From Chlorops oryzae (taxonomy: Eukaryota; Arthropoda; Insecta; Diptera; Chloropidae): a stretch of DNA of 64,000 bases. This document shows positions 1 through 13,234 of this stretch, piece by piece; positions within the stretch are counted from its first letter, which is position 1, and each line of letters starts with the position of its first letter. The notes under the pieces were generated by a model. That model saw only the letters and a program-made list of their open reading frames with translations, had not been told where the DNA came from and ran no database searches. The stretch spans positions 29,699,176 to 29,763,175 of the forward strand of contig CM035807.1 of NCBI GenBank assembly GCA_020466095.1, written 5' to 3'. The translations under genes were made by a program, and so were the position numbers.

Positions 1-149
1 AGATAGGGTAAGGAAAATTATGAGTATGGGTCAAATACCCATTTGCCATCAAATTTCTTCCCCCAAATATTTAAAAAAGAAGAATTTTACTCTCGAGAAA
101 AGTAAATTCCCCGGGAATTGGTTCCCCGGGAATATTCAGAATCGGGCTG
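1..149. mobile_element. CAGCCCGATT-type MITE, left end cut by window
   Basis: Right part of a short inverted-repeat element whose full copies lie at 15918-16128 and 17224-17423. It shares their internal text (a GGGTATTTGACCC-like inner palindrome and CTCGAGA) and ends in the family terminus, reading AATCGGGCTG here. The left terminus is outside the window. No coding capacity. The superfamily is not determined. Confidence 0.75.
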
Positions 150-3100
150 AAAATCTTTAAAATTATTAAAATGTATAAAAAGCAAAAGAAAAGAAAAAAA
201 TTCATCATAAATAAATATCGAACAATGATTTTCAATCAAAAACTTTGATACTCATCCGAATAAATATTAACTGATGAGAATATACATACGTAATATTGAT
301 CAAACATCGACATGTACGGGCATGTCTGCAGCAGCCAGGTCTTTTCGTAGCGGAATTGAGGAAAAAATCGGAACTCCTCTTATTGCTCACACGATATTAT
401 TATGCAAATGTGAAATTCAATTGTTTCAACATTTAGCCAGATGCATAATTTATTAAAATTACGATCTGAAGCTGCAGTCAAGGCAGAACTGACGAGCAAA
501 TGGAACAGGGGGGAGGGGAGCGAAGCCAATGGCAATGTGTCACTGTTGCGAGAGAACGAGCCAGTTGAAGCCATACGACACTAATAAGTCTGACAGAGAA
601 TCCACCGCTGGTTGGTGGCATGTGTTGCCAACATTAAAAAATCGCAAAATTGATATTTACGCAGCGTAGCGTCGCTGCTGCGATAAAATTCAACTCCCGA
701 CTCAGTCCCAGACGGCTGAGTCAAAACGTTGACATCACCATCACCATCACCGTCATCATCAACGTACTCGCCTTCGTTGTCCTTCGACAGCATTGGAGAA
801 ACTTGTCAACATAATGACATTCGTCTGATGCTTTCAGTTAATTTTTTTTTATTTATTTTTTTTTTTCGCTTTCATGCGTTGCTGTTAGCAAATCATAAAA
901 GCATTTAGGAAATTACGAGCTCCAATGGTCTTTGCAAAATAGGTTCAAATGATGGCAGACTCAATACCGTATGGAGTACGATCAAAAAGTTAAAAAAAAA
1001 CAAGGATTGATTTTATCCAAGCCCGTGAAGAGAAATTACGGGTGCTTTGTGAAACACCGGGACAGGATGATTTCCTTCCATTTCTTGCATCCTTAGCTGG
1101 AGTCTAGTTTTTGCATGGTATTGGGATTGATTAATTTGACTGATTGACCTTCAATTTTCTTTAAACGAATCCAATGATGGAAAGTGCAGTAAAGGCTCAC
1201 ATGAATAACCAAGAACGTTGACAAGGGTTCGTGGACAATGGGAGTTCTAGGGGGTATATTGCTTTAGTTGACTGAAATTTGGTTGGGAAAAATTGGAAAC
1301 AAATCTGAGTTTATTATGTGAATAAGGGACTTAGTGCTCAGTCGGGTCAGTCAATCAAGTCAGAAAATTATTTACTCCATAAGTACTCTAAAAGGGATTT
1401 ATAAAAATAAAAACGTATAGAAAGTCAATTTCTACTAGTGTTTTTGGCAGTTTAAATGTGGGGGGCATTTTAAGTAAATATTTTCTTATGAAGGATTTCA
1501 TCGCTTCTACGAAAAATCATCATTTTTTTCATTTTATAGTTTTTATATAAAACTTAAAGGAAAAATTTAACAAATCTTTGGACCTATCTGCTTTTGGAGG
1601 GATGATACTCATATCTAGCCTGTAACGAAGTTAAGGTGGATGAAAGTTATATAGAAGATTCCGCGAATAAAAGCACTACGCACCCTTTGTTAACCCTTTA
1701 CAGCATGATATATTAACTAATTTTATTAAGGCATCAACAATAATTAAAAATATAGCCGGATAGAATGAACACCTTGTTGTTATGAACACATGGAGTGAGG
1801 CTTTTCAAACAGATAACACTATTCTAAATTTTCGCGTGAAGGCTATTCGAAAATCATTGGGAGAACGTAAGAAACAAACTTCCCTATCGAACTTAAACTG
1901 AGCTTTTAAAAACCAAAAATTCTTAAGCCATACATGTCAGTTTGCTTGATGTGAACAGACTCGGTAATATGAACACGCCTTGAAAAAATAAGTTAACCCA
2001 GCAAGCCAGATACGCGTATTAATCTAGGTTACTCACTAGTTTTATACACGGATTCTTTCCGTCACACGTAAAAGGGAGAATATACATTTATACTTGTTTA
2101 TCTTGTGTCTTTTTTTGTTTATTCAAGAAACCATAGATTGGTTCGAATGCGATTAAGGGTTAAGAACCTCAGAGTGCTTCTAGCCGGGGAACACTTTCTC
2201 ATTCAGTCTCCTGCATATATTATTCCCTGCTTTGATTGAAATGAAGTAAAAAATACTAAGAACGACTCCTGTAGTTCGATCAATTGCAGGTGTCGTACAA
2301 TTTCGTAGCTTTGAACATAATTCCGAGAATTTCAGCATCAAAGAAGGAAAGCCTTCACCAATGAAAATACTAAGTATTTCAAGTTAATGTTAAGCGTAGT
2401 GGAATACAGTTGGAATATTATGGCTTTCAGATGAAAAAATCCATCAGTTTTCTTTCGATCGAATGAAATATCCGTGGTCCTTTGAATTCCAACAATGAAC
2501 TCTCAACTGATTCCATTCAAATTGCCCTCTCTACTTTTGACAAAGGACTCCCTAATAAAAATTTAAATCAAATTCTATATTTAAAACGGTCGTCTTTCAT
2601 GGAAAATTTTGTTTTTATTTTATGTTTCTTTCTTTTTTTAGGGGGTCTGAGGGAGGGCATGAAATCTCCAACTGCGGTATTTAATCTTATGCGCACAATA
2701 TGCTGTCAGAGCATGACTTTCGCGAAATTAGCGATGCAAATATGTTGCCGCAAAATCGTTATAGCGCAGTGTACCTTCCGAAATGCGTTTTATGAAGAAA
2801 AGTCGAAAAGAGGGACGTGCGAAATTCACGGGAACGCTGGCCATACAGAGCTGACGTAAGCCGCTTTTCATTGCCTCATTGCTGAGATACGACACCGCCA
2901 ACGCCAATGCTAACTCCAGCGCCGCCAGGACCACCACCGCCATTGCCAGCATGTTGAAGAACAACGAATCGCTTTCTTGAATAAAACCCGACGTCGGGCT
3001 GTGAAAAGGAAAGAAAAGAAAAGACTGCCTTTCGCCACTTGGTATATGGCAGATGGGTGGATGGGTGGGTGGGTGTGTAAGGAGTCATCGTCAGAGTTTT

Positions 3101-4280
3101 ATACGAGATTTATTGCTATTTAAACGTCGCATGATGCGAGAAGTGTTTGCATTGCAGCGTATTTCAGACAAAGTTTTACTTCCAAGTAACTTCAATAGAA
3201 ACATTTTTTCAACACAGTGAGTTCGAAAAGTAAACCATAAAAACTTCAAAGTAAAACAAGGCACTCAACTACATATATCGAATAGGTATGTACATTTATG
3301 TGTGTAACAAAATCTTTAAATTTTAATCCAATTAACGGGGATTTTAATGTACAGTCAAGTCACCAAAAAGTGGACACCAAGAGTCGAGCTATTGCGGTCA
3401 GAGTGTTTTTGGCTTTTGAAAAAAAGTCTACTATCTGAGAACGTTTATAGAACGTGTACGAATTATGACTGATGCTGTTCAGGTTTTTGAAACTGTTCAC
3501 GTTTTCGAATGTAAGCTTTTTTGATTTTTTTTTTTAGATTTTTGACAGAATTTTTACATTTTTGAGTATTTTTTACATATTTTCACATACTGGTATGACT
3601 GACTTCAGCCGGAAGTAAGACAATTGAGTGAGGGATTGATAGAATTACGAACAAGCAGGTTTATTACAAGAAACCAAGGACGCTATGATGAACGGGAAGA
3701 CTATTTTTTATATACATAATTCCATCTTTGAAGAGGGGGCATGGCTCCACTTCAACACCCTGCTCCCAAACAAAGATACTACGTTGTCCGAAATTATTGA
3801 TATTGAATACTTTGGGATAGTTGAACGTGAAAAATTCGGTAATTAGGAATTTGCATGTAAAAAAAAAAAATATGGAAAAAATACTGTTTACGTGTTACAG
3901 CTTTTGGCTTTGCTCAGGTTCTCGGGTAGTCCATGTTATGGAGGGTTCACATATTCAGATTTTCACTTTACTACTTTTTTTTATAGAATTTATAACTGCC
4001 TGCAAAAAATTTTCTCTACAAAGTATTTTGTTTTGAAAGATCACAATAGGAAAAACCCGCAACTCATAGTTTTTCATCTTCATTCCTTTTTCCATCGAGC
4101 GACACAATTCAATGAAATAATGTCAATTGATCCTCTTTGTTTTGCACAATTCCATTTCTCTGCTTTTATGGGCTCTGCGCACTATGAAAGAAGTAATTTC
4201 CTTATTTTAAACTCCTGCAAAGAGAGGAAGTAAATTTCCTTTGAGTTACTTCTGATACTTCGACGAATACGCATATTAAT
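150..4280. other. Long stretch with no supported gene
   Basis: Both strands show only short frames with no recognisable domain. Positions 3054-3080 hold a TGGG-rich simple repeat. Around 1960-1985 lies text (GTGAACAG then CTCGGTAATATGAACA) that recurs near 27430-27560, so part of this stretch is dispersed repeat. Positions 3353-3380 (ACAGTCAAGTCACCAAAAAG) resemble a Tc1-like terminus, but no partner end was found. I see no host exon. Confidence 0.5.
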
Positions 4281-4780
4281 AGCACTGACAGACATAGGTA
4301 TTTTACACCATGATGATGTGAAGTCTAGGTGACACACATAGGTATTTCTCAAAAGTCTACCTTAGCCAACATAGACTTTTTATAGACTTCACACAACATT
4401 GAAGGGTGGATTTATTGATTGATATGGCAGCGCTGCACAAATTTAAACGAAATATCGATTATTTTATCGGAAACCAGATGTTTAAATTTCTAATTTCAAG
4501 TAATTTATGCGAAATGCATGAAATTAAATCCATCGTATGGATTTATATAACAAGCAAATCGATATTTCCATAGATTATTTTGAGATAAAATCGAGGCTAA
4601 ATGCTACCAAAATGTTTTTATTTTTTTTTTTTTGTTGTTGTGTTTTAATTTTCACTCATCAGCTGTTTTAAAGAAGTCCACAATAGAAATCCACAATCAA
4701 TTGTGGTGTGTCACCCCAACATAACTTATTTCATTGTAGTGTGAACTCTATAGACTTTACACCATACGTCTGTCAATGCT
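4281..4780. mobile_element. MITE with AGCACTGACAGAC termini
   Basis: About 500 bp bounded by AGCACTGACAGAC and its imperfect complement GTCTGTCAATGCT. Inside each end are matching subterminal motifs (TTTACACCAT and ATAGACTT) in inverted order. There is no coding capacity. The target duplication is unclear because both flanks are AT-rich. Class II non-autonomous is an inference from structure. Confidence 0.6.
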
Positions 4781-4799
4781 ATAAAAGCAATCGAACATG

Positions 4800-4925
4800 C
4801 AGGGTTGCATTTAAATCATACATTTTCTATATTTCTGTCGACCTGTCATCGAAATTTCAACTCTAATTTCCTTTCTTCACAAGAACGAGCTCTATACTTC
4901 CTGCATATCTGCGTCGAGCCCATTA
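4800..4925. repeat. Dispersed repeat beginning CAGGGTTGCATTTAA
   Basis: This stretch is repeated at 50710-50840 and, inverted, at 18731-18824. The shared core includes ACCTGTCATCGAAATTTCAA and the right edge is GAGCCC. At least three copies show it is a mobile or formerly mobile sequence. No target duplication could be assigned. Confidence 0.65.
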
Positions 4926-5745
4926 AACGTAACCAATCAGTCTTTTGCTTACAGGAATTGTATCGACATAAAGGACCTTAAGACTCAAGCAATGAAAGAC
5001 CGCAAATATGTTTGTATATGAAAACTTTCGCAACTCACTGTCAATTTGTATAACGTGCACTCGAAGCCGTGCGCAAGTGTCTCCGGTTCGTAGGTGTTCT
5101 TCCCTATTTTGTACACAAGAGAGTAAATAAAGTTCATATTTGAGTGCTTTATGCGTTATGTTATATTTACATTTTCATTTTTCTAATGAGCTGTAATTTG
5201 TTTTTTATTTGTTCATCTCCTTGCAACACGTTTTAGTCTTTTATGTCACCTTATGGGCTTCCTCCTTGCACTTAAGCATGAAAGGAAAACAATTTTTCAG
5301 ACCGCACTCTTTCGCCTGACGCATTTAAATGTGAAAAGAAAATCCTGAACAATTTCAATCACAGACAATGGAAACAAGTGCTAAAGAATAAAAGAATTTT
5401 CTGTTTTCTAAGAAATTAAATCCTTTGTCTCTTTAATCACAAGGAGAAAGTTTTTTCTCCCAGCACAGCGACAAAAGTCGTCTTTGGATTTTTATGCAAG
5501 GTCGTATGCGTGAAAATGAGATGTCAACGTTTTTTTTATTTTTTCTTTCCAAAATGGTATAGCTGGCTGCAGCAACTTGAAGGGAAATTTAAAGTTTTGT
5601 TAATTTTTCAATATGTTCGTGTGTCCTTCAAATATCCTTGAAAATTCTTTTTTGATAAGCCTTTTTTCATAACCAAATACCTGATGAACCAATAAAGATA
5701 GAAGAATTAAACAAACGCCAAATAATGGCTAAAAAAATTTATTAT

Positions 5746-6228
5746 CAGGGACGTGAACCGGGTGGAAAATATTCCCGGTTCGATTCGGCGGTTCGAACCA
5801 TGTTTGAACTTTTGGATTGGTTCGTCAAACCGGTTTTTCTACTTCTTTGAACCGGGGTTTCGGTTCGGTTCGGGAATTCTCAAACTGGAAAAAATTTGTT
5901 AACATGTGTTCCCACTTGTAATGCAATTTTTTACCATTTAGGGTTAAAATTTGCACAGTAAAAAGTTAGTGGTGGTTACCTTACTCATATTAGAGATGGT
6001 ATCGATACTAATTTCATAAGAATATCGACTTCGATTTTTTTTATTTTTGGCCTATGGCAGCGACCACTGTGCATGGTTGCAAGCAAAAATGAAACCCTGT
6101 ACCTTTACAAAAAGGGGTTCAGTTTACGGTTCGATTCAAACATTTGTGAAAAACTTCGGTTCGGTTAATAGTTCGGTTGTTCAGCAGATAAAAGCGGTTT
6201 TCCGGTTCAAAACCGGTTCACGTTCCTG
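5746..6228. mobile_element. hAT-like MITE, TIR CAGGGACGTGAACCGG
   Basis: A 483-bp element with termini CAGGGACGTGAACCGG and CCGGTTCACGTTCCTG (one mismatch). It is flanked on both sides by the 8-bp duplication TTTATTAT (5738-5745 and 6229-6236). An 8-bp duplication with a CAGGG start is typical of the hAT superfamily. The interior repeats GGTTCG and GAACCG motifs and codes for nothing. Confidence 0.88.
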
Positions 6229-7150
6229 TTTATTATATTATAAAAATATTCTAATTTATGTTGCACTTTATGCTTATCTTTCATAAATACCTTTGAGAAT
6301 TTCGATGCTTTAAAAAAATGATTCGGTAACGAAAGGTACATAGGTAGGTAACAGTAGGTAACCGGCAAGATAATTTTTTAGCATAAGAATTAAATGATTT
6401 TGGAACATCATTCCACTTAGTTAAGCGTCAGCCCCATTGACTCATCGCTGGATCAGAGACATTTTCATACAAACGACCCACTTGACATGAAATTTCTAAT
6501 AATCTGACGATCTAAATAGGAATTTGTGCAAATTTAGAGTACCTCGTAAGAGACAGCTTCTTCACTATACCGGTCGGATAGAAAGTTCAATTTGAAGGCA
6601 TTTCCTCATACAGAACGAAGAATTTGTGCATGTCAGATCTAGCATTCTATGAGTATAAAATCATTTGAGCCTTCTAAAGCAACTCAGCAGCCACACCACT
6701 GTAAGGTTCTCGTGGTTTTCAGGATCTAAGAGAATCGAGAAGAAAGAACGAGCTGTCCGTATCACAAAAAGAAGAGCTCAAAGAACCTTCTTTCAACCCG
6801 AAAATTTGTCCTTTCTCCAAAAAATTTCATAGCATAAATTTTCGATTAATGTGAAGGGTCAAAGACAGGCCAGGATTTTCAAACTGTCGCCAAAATACCC
6901 CGAAGGGCACCGCAAATTCTGAAATTATCTCAAAGAAATACATACAAAGACCTGTCCAATAAATTGATCTGTCAATTGTGATGATTAAATGTGGAAACAC
7001 CAACGCTGGATGGTCGCAAACTCGTTCGATTTGTAGACTAAGCGATCACCTTGTACACATTTGGAAACTCCTTATTATAGGCAAACAAATTCTTGGATTT
7101 GAGATAGCTTAAAATCGCTTGGATTTAATGTCATTACAATTTCATAACTA

Positions 7151-7381
7151 GGCCGATTCCGAATGAACATGTATTCCATGGGAATTTTCCCTCAGAAGTT
7201 TTGCCACACGGAAAAAGTAAGTCTTTTCACCATCAATAAAAGCGAAAATGTGATAATATTTGCTTAGACATTTTTGAAATTCTTGATCGAATTAGATTCA
7301 CTTCTCCATGTATTTAGAATTGGAGGATTTTTTCTATCAAAACCGCTGAGAAAAAATTCCGAGAGTAATTAGAATCGGGCT
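7151..7381. mobile_element. Diverged member of the CAGCCCGATT MITE group
   Basis: The left end (GGCCGATTCCGAATG) and right end (TAGAATCGGGCTG) form inverted termini related to the 15918 and 17224 copies. The middle carries the GGAAAAAGTAAGT motif of a longer subfamily also seen at 17063, 19404, 22390 and 48484. No target duplication was assigned. Confidence 0.55.
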
Positions 7382-9019
7382 GAAATATTTTATATACTTA
7401 TTGGTATGATTTTGTTTTGTTCTTCTATCTATTCTGGCATTTAATAAATTCTTCGTATCTTAATAATATCATAATAATCTAATCAGTTTTATCTATACTC
7501 TGATCATTTGCTGATGACTGCAGTGAAACGTTTATCGAAAACACTTCATACGCTTCATAAAGAATCAATCCCGATTTTTTGGCGCCCATATAAAGCAAAA
7601 TCTTTTTCACTGTGATTCGCAAGCCTCGGTGCTTCTTACTTTGGAAAGTAATACTTATGAGCTCTGGTTCGTCTAAAGGTCATTTGAGCATTTTTCACAC
7701 CCGTCATACACACCGTTTGCGTACTCGTATGATTATCTACATTTAACCTGAGGTCCGACAACTCGAATGAAAAATTGCTTCAAACAGAAGTGAAAGCAAT
7801 TTTTAAAATATCTCGAACTGCTATTTATATTGTTCCTTTTTTTTCTTTTTTGTAAGCTCATGCATCGTGAGTGTGAGTGCGAGTGTGAGTAGTGAGAATG
7901 TATGTATGTAGGTATGGCAGAATCGAGCGCTACCGTGCTCCATTCTCGACATCGTTCGACAATCGTTGTACGTTGCTTCAAATGTCGATGTCTATTGCAT
8001 GATGCTTTACAAGAAGCGACGTTGTACTCTCACTATAACTGCAATTTTCCACATTATGAGGCTTGAAAATTGACGAAGAATAATAGCTGCCGTGAGCTGT
8101 AAAGGATCCGCAATTGTGCTTTCCAACTGGGAGCTAGCGAGTGCTAAGCGTGTCAGACGAAAAATACACGAAAAACTAAACTGAGAGATACAATATCTTA
8201 CGTAGCGGTATCCCGAATGCTATCGAAAACTGAACTAAATTGGCTTCATTCCGTCGAAAAGCGATTCATACCGCAGAGACTTCAAAGCTACGTCGCTACG
8301 TCGCTACGTTTCCAAATTTCGACTGTTTGCTTTTGGCTTAAGCATTCCTTCCTCCAGTGGCACGAAGTGTATTGTATGTATGTAAGTATATACTGTGTGC
8401 GTTTGTGTCTATAAATGTAAGTATGTATCCTTCGCTTTTTTCGGGTTTTTCTTCTCACTATCAAATTAGATTGACAGTTTTGGTTGCTTCCAAGTGTTGC
8501 ATTTAATGATGTCTGAAAGTATTTTCGAATCGCGTTGGCTTCCAGCACGCAATAAGACTTATCACTGCGCTCTCTGGCCGTCACGCTGTCCATTGAACTC
8601 AACTATGTCCGTACCTAAATACTTACTTACATTTTCCTTTTCGCTCTGCGCCATTAACCATGCCAGAAGTCGCGAGTCGGTGTTGTTTCCCTGTCGGTTT
8701 TTTCTAATGATATTTGACACCATTTCTTGTTGGCTTTAATAGCCGCATTGATTGCAACTATTTTGATAGCCCCTCCCGCCCTTCCTCCCGCAACGGGAAC
8801 CTTTGCATCAACCATTGCCTGAATCGTTGATGCACCAACATAACAATGGCTGAAGTGCCCACAATGCTCTCCCATTACGAGCTCTAAACGAGCAGCGTAG
8901 AAATCTTGCCTTAAGTTGCTCAAGAATTTGCACCATATTTCCACACAATTCAGTTCACTTGCTCGCAATTCCGCTGTGTAAAAGGATTTTTATGGTTCCT
9001 TAAGAAATTGAATTCCTTT

Positions 9020-9147
9020 GTTAGTCAGTCCGTCGTCGTCGTCGTCGTTGTCTGCCCGCGCGTTCCGACCGGCCGTCGAAGCTAAAGCTAAGGATGAAGC
9101 TGCCTCTTGCGCTGCTGCTGCTGCTGCTGGGGCAAATTGTTAGCTAG
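9020..9147 (+). promoter_or_regulatory. Possible initiator plus signal-peptide-like mini-ORF
   Basis: A TCAGTC initiator-like hexamer at about 9024 is followed by a GC-rich leader and an ATG at 9094. The ORF reads as 17 codons, a Lys after the Met and then six Leu in a row coded by CTG repeats, stopping at 9145-9147. It looks like the hydrophobic start of a secreted protein, but no good splice donor lies inside it and no downstream exon was found. It could equally be chance on a CTG microsatellite. Confidence 0.2.
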
Positions 9148-10061
9148 AATCCTTTAGTCATTGGGCGAAGAATGTGCAGCATTCATCCATCCAACTGTGC
9201 TATGGCAATTATTTTGTAAGATTGACCAAGTTTGTGTTTGCCAAATATTTTTCAACGATTGTTTTGTGTTTTCAAATGTTTTCAATGTTAATTAAATTTG
9301 AACACTTTATCGTCTTGACAATAAGATTGCTTTGAATAATTTTTTATGTCTTCATAAAATCTCGATGGGAGGACATTATTTCGTAAACATAAATTTTCAG
9401 CGAGATCGATTTGAATTTTAAAAACAAGTAATTGTATTATAGTCATGCGAGGGTTAGCTATATATATCGCACCCTTGCTCCTAAACTGGCACAATTCAAA
9501 AAAATCAAATTTTCAGTAGAAGCAAAAAACAGTTTATAGAAGACCTGGTGAAGTACGGAAGGAAAAAAGTGTTACACTAGTGAGGAGGTCCATTAAAGAG
9601 AAATTTTGGTTTTTTTATTTTTTATTTCGACCTACGTCTATGGAAATACAAGCCTATTTTTAATTGTGCCATTTTAACGTCATTTTTTTTTGTCAAAATC
9701 ACTGTCTCAACTTAAATGTGCCCCTTTAACTGCAAAAAATGTTTATTCTTAAAATTATTTAATAAATGTACCGAAGCCTTGCAATACAGTAAAAAAAACA
9801 AGCATAGACTAAATAAAATTGATGGTTCTGACCAAATCACACCATATTATGGTATAATTATTAAAGGACATTCTATACCTACTTTATATTTTTCAATTTT
9901 GTTTTCTATTTTGCGAAGAATTTGGTGATATGAAACCTTTGTGCCTCTTTAACTACAACAGTTCGAGTTCTTTTTCAAATTGTGCCACTTTAGCTACAAT
10001 AATTCGAGTTCTTTTTTAAGTTGTGCTTTTTAACTGCGAAAATTAAAATTTTGGAAGTTTT

Positions 10062-10379
10062 ATGCTGCTTACAGACTGTTGTATTTAACTGAATTTAGCT
10101 GTTATGAATTTAGCATTTATCGCTGCATTTAACCTGAATTTAACCCTTTTTAATGCAGAAATAAAATCATGAGTTTAGCTGTTTCATTTTGCAACACTTT
10201 ATTTTTTGGTACTCATTTCAGATTTTAATTTAAAAGCAGCATTATTATTACCTGCAAAAACTGAGTAAGAACAACATTATAAATAAACATTTTGCTTATA
10301 TATAGAAGTAATCATTTATTACATTTTTATAATATGAATCAAAGTAAGTCAGTTAAATGCAACAGTCTGTAAGCAGCAT
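10062..10379. mobile_element. MITE with TGCTGCTTACAGACTGTT termini, at a dyad centre
   Basis: About 318 bp bounded by TGCTGCTTACAGACTGTT and its complement. A relative sits at 34055-34618. The flanks are GAAGTTT on the left and AAACTTC on the right with TA at each junction, so removing it restores one continuous palindrome of the host foldback element. The exact edge is uncertain by a base or two. Confidence 0.7.
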
Positions 10380-10431
10380 AAAACTTCCAAAATTTTAATT
10401 TTCGCAGTTAAAAAGCACAACTTAAAAAAGA

Positions 10432-10626
10432 ACACAAATTATTGTAGTTAAAGTGTCACAATTTAAAAAAGAACTCGAATTATTGTAGTTAGAGCGGCAC
10501 AATTTGAAAAAGAACTCGAATTATTGTAGTTAAAAAGGCACAATTTAAAAAAGAACTCGAATTTTTGTAGTTAAAGCGGCACAATTTGAAAAAGAACTCT
10601 AATTTTTGTAGTTAAGGTGGCACAAC
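10432..10626. repeat. Tandem units of about 47 bp inside the foldback element
   Basis: Roughly four to five imperfect units share the core GAACTCGAATTATTGTAGTT followed by GGCACAATTTGAAAA. One to two units appear inverted at about 9950-10020, forming the opposite arm. Confidence 0.7.
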
Positions 10627-11439
10627 TCAAAATTTTTTAAAAGCCAACTAGCCACTGAAATCAATAAAAGAAATGCAATGTTTTATAAAAATCATTAAAG
10701 AAATATAAAAAAAAAAGTATCTAGTCGCAATATAACTTAATTGTAGTTTGATTTTTGCTTTAAAACAAATAATTTTTGAAAAACTTATGTCAATCGGTAT
10801 TATTTGATCTATAATGGCATAACTAATAATAGAACAGTCAAATGAAACCACTTTTTGCGACTAAATCAGCACAATTCATAATGGTACACCACAAATGTGA
10901 TAATTTAGTTGCGCGAAAGTGGCACATTTTAAATTAGTTCACTTTATGTGCAACAAAGTCTATCTACTTTGCAAAGACACCTTGGCATAATTCAAAATAT
11001 TACTCTTTAAGTCAAACTGAAGAGGTAGTGCAACTTGCATCAAAACTGGCATAAAATTATTTTTTGAGTTTAGGAAGATAGTAATGCGAATTAAATTTTT
11101 GCAGTAGTTAAAGATATGCATAATGACTTGATACATGGAAAAAAGCCGATTTTGGAAAATTTAGAATTGTGCCAGTTTAGGAGCAAGGGTGCGATATATT
11201 ATATATATGTAAGTATGTTAAAACATTTTTTGAAACAGACCCAAGACCATGACCAATTAGAAAAATTATTCTGCAGATCTTTGAAGACATAAAGGGCCTC
11301 ATATTCCGATTTTTGTTCAAATTCTTTACGAAAATCGCCCCTTTGCCATGCCTATTTTCCAAATTTTAGGAAATTTTATCGGAAACTTCAATATAAGCTC
11401 AGATTAAAAATTTCGTTTAAATATCTAAAAAATCTCCGA

Positions 11440-12055
11440 TTTTGGGGCAGCTTTTGGGGATTTTAGTAACAGAAACTAGTACTGGGGTTACCCCTTACTA
11501 TGGACTCATCATTAAAATGTTTGGATAGGATGTTTATGACTATAGAGGAAGCTTTTGTGCCAAGTTTTGTTCCAGCTTCAGGTGTAATAGACAATTCTCA
11601 AAGAACGCCCTTTTTCCGCGCCCACTTTTTCAATTTTTGGAAATTAAGTTTAAAGTCCTAAAATATGTTCAAATATCAAAAGTCATCAAAATATCTCAAG
11701 AACTTCCGGACTTAGAAAAGTTTTTGTAATTTTCATAACAGACCCTAGTACTGAACTCACCCTTAAAAAAGGTCCGGTCTGCTCAATTCTCGAAGTTGTT
11801 CTTAGTCATGTCCCCGCAAGCACACATACCAAATTTCACGAAGATAGCTTAACTCCTTCGATAAGAAAACTGTATACAGACAGACAGAGGGACAGACAGA
11901 CGGACATGTCTAAATCGAATCTCCTGGTAACGCTGATCATTTCTTTAGGTATACATTTTCTATGGTCTATCTCGAGTGGTTGCGGGTGTTGCACACAACC
12001 ACACAAACGCAATAAAGCCTCGACGCAGTCTTTCGGGTATAAAACTATAATCACT
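11440..12055. repeat. Old dispersed repeat ending GGGTATAAAA
   Basis: Contains the phrases AACAGACCCTAGTACTG, TATACAGACAGACAG, GACGGACATGTCTAAATCG and, at the right edge, TTTCGGGTATAAAAC. The same phrases in the same order recur at 25312-26327 and, in part, 50460-50638. The left edge was not found. No ORF. It is a decayed transposon family that I cannot assign. Confidence 0.6.
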
Positions 12056-12968
12056 ACTACTATTTAAATCCACGGAGAAGCACACCGTTCAGAAAATCAT
12101 CAAGGCTAGAAGCCTATCCTAAAAGAAATGTGGTTTGTCCACTTTCAAACTAATTAGAATGGCTAAGCTCTTAAGCTTTCAGCTTAAAAAGTTTCAGAAC
12201 AAAATGTTCCATTCGGTTTTTGATATACCTACAAGGCTCTCGCTAAAGGTTGTCTATTAATATTGGGCGGGGTCTCCATCAGTGGCGAGATATTTTTTCA
12301 GATTGCTTGGATTTACCACAGAAAGCCCCGTAATTATCTTTCCCCATATTCGTTTTCAATGAAATTCTCCCAAAAAAATGCCCACTCAATGTTCAAGTTT
12401 TTTGATCGGTCCATTACTAAGGGTACCTCCAGTACTAGGGTCTGTCACAAAAATACCAAAACTGCCCCAAAATTTTATTTTTTTTTCGAAATATTTGAAT
12501 GAGTTTTACACACAGAAAAATATGACCACATAAAATCATTAAGATCCCCTTATTGAGCGATTTTATAGAGAAATCTTCTTAAACTATATGAACGATGTGC
12601 TTTTTCCATAGAGAAAACTCTTTGAATGCATAGAGAAAATCTTATTGAAACATTTTAATAGATATCCTCATATGTTTAATGTGAATATCTCATTATTTCT
12701 GTTGAAGAATATGGAAAACTTCTTGATATAGTCAAATAATAAGGTGAGCATATCAATCAAACTATGTGACATTCTTATAAAAGTGATCTTTTGATAAGTT
12801 ATCCTTATCGCTTTAAGAAGAACCCTTTTTAATATAAAAAGCAAGACTTATTGATTTAAAAAAGTATATGAATTCCGTATTCATTCCATAGTTTAAAAAG
12901 ACAGACCAGTTTTTTTTTTTTTGCACTTACATTGATATAATCAATCTAGCAAGCTGAAATCATATCTC

Positions 12969-13036
12969 GCGATGGCGTAGTTGAAGTGGATGCTAGACTT
13001 GTAATCTTGAAGGTCCGAGTTCGAACCCCGCCGCAG
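12969..13036 (+). repeat. tRNA-like (pol III) segment inside a TIR element
   Basis: Box A-like TAGTTGAAGTGG (12978-12989) and box B-like GAGTTCGAACCCC (13019-13031 region) lie at tRNA spacing. Between them ACTTGTAATC could be an anticodon loop reading TGT. Stem pairing is incomplete, so this is a tRNA-derived module (SINE-like) and not a working tRNA gene. Confidence 0.5.
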
Positions 13037-13234
13037 GCCAAAGAAGCTGTGTAAAAATGGAGGATAAAACACGCAAGTAAATTTCGAGGGGAAAAATACG
13101 GGGAGCAGAAAGTAAGTTGGACACGAACCAATAAAAACAAGTTGCTTTCGTCGGGCTTTCCGAAACGTCACGTATAAGCTCTTTCAAGAAATTCCTATAG
13201 AATCTTTTTTTTTTAATTTTTTAAGCATAAAAAC

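Larger units (their letters stand above)
9462..11199. mobile_element. Foldback element with 36-bp perfect termini
   Basis: The ends are a 36-bp perfect inverted repeat starting ATATATCGCACCCTTGCTCC, at 9462-9497 and 11164-11199. Inside, both arms carry GTAGTTAAAG..GGCACAATTTGAAAAAGAACTCGAATT-type units in opposite orientation, and the centre (about 10014-10061 against 10380-10427) is again a long inverted repeat, so the element could fold into a large hairpin. A separate MITE lies at the dyad. No long ORF. The AT-rich flanks hide any target duplication. Confidence 0.75.

Noticed and set aside
2482..2859. 125-codon frame
   Set aside because: Low-complexity, overlaps a minus-strand frame, no family signal or splice context.
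12941..13187. Overlapping minus-strand frames
   Set aside because: Three frames of the same tRNA-like segment; not coding.
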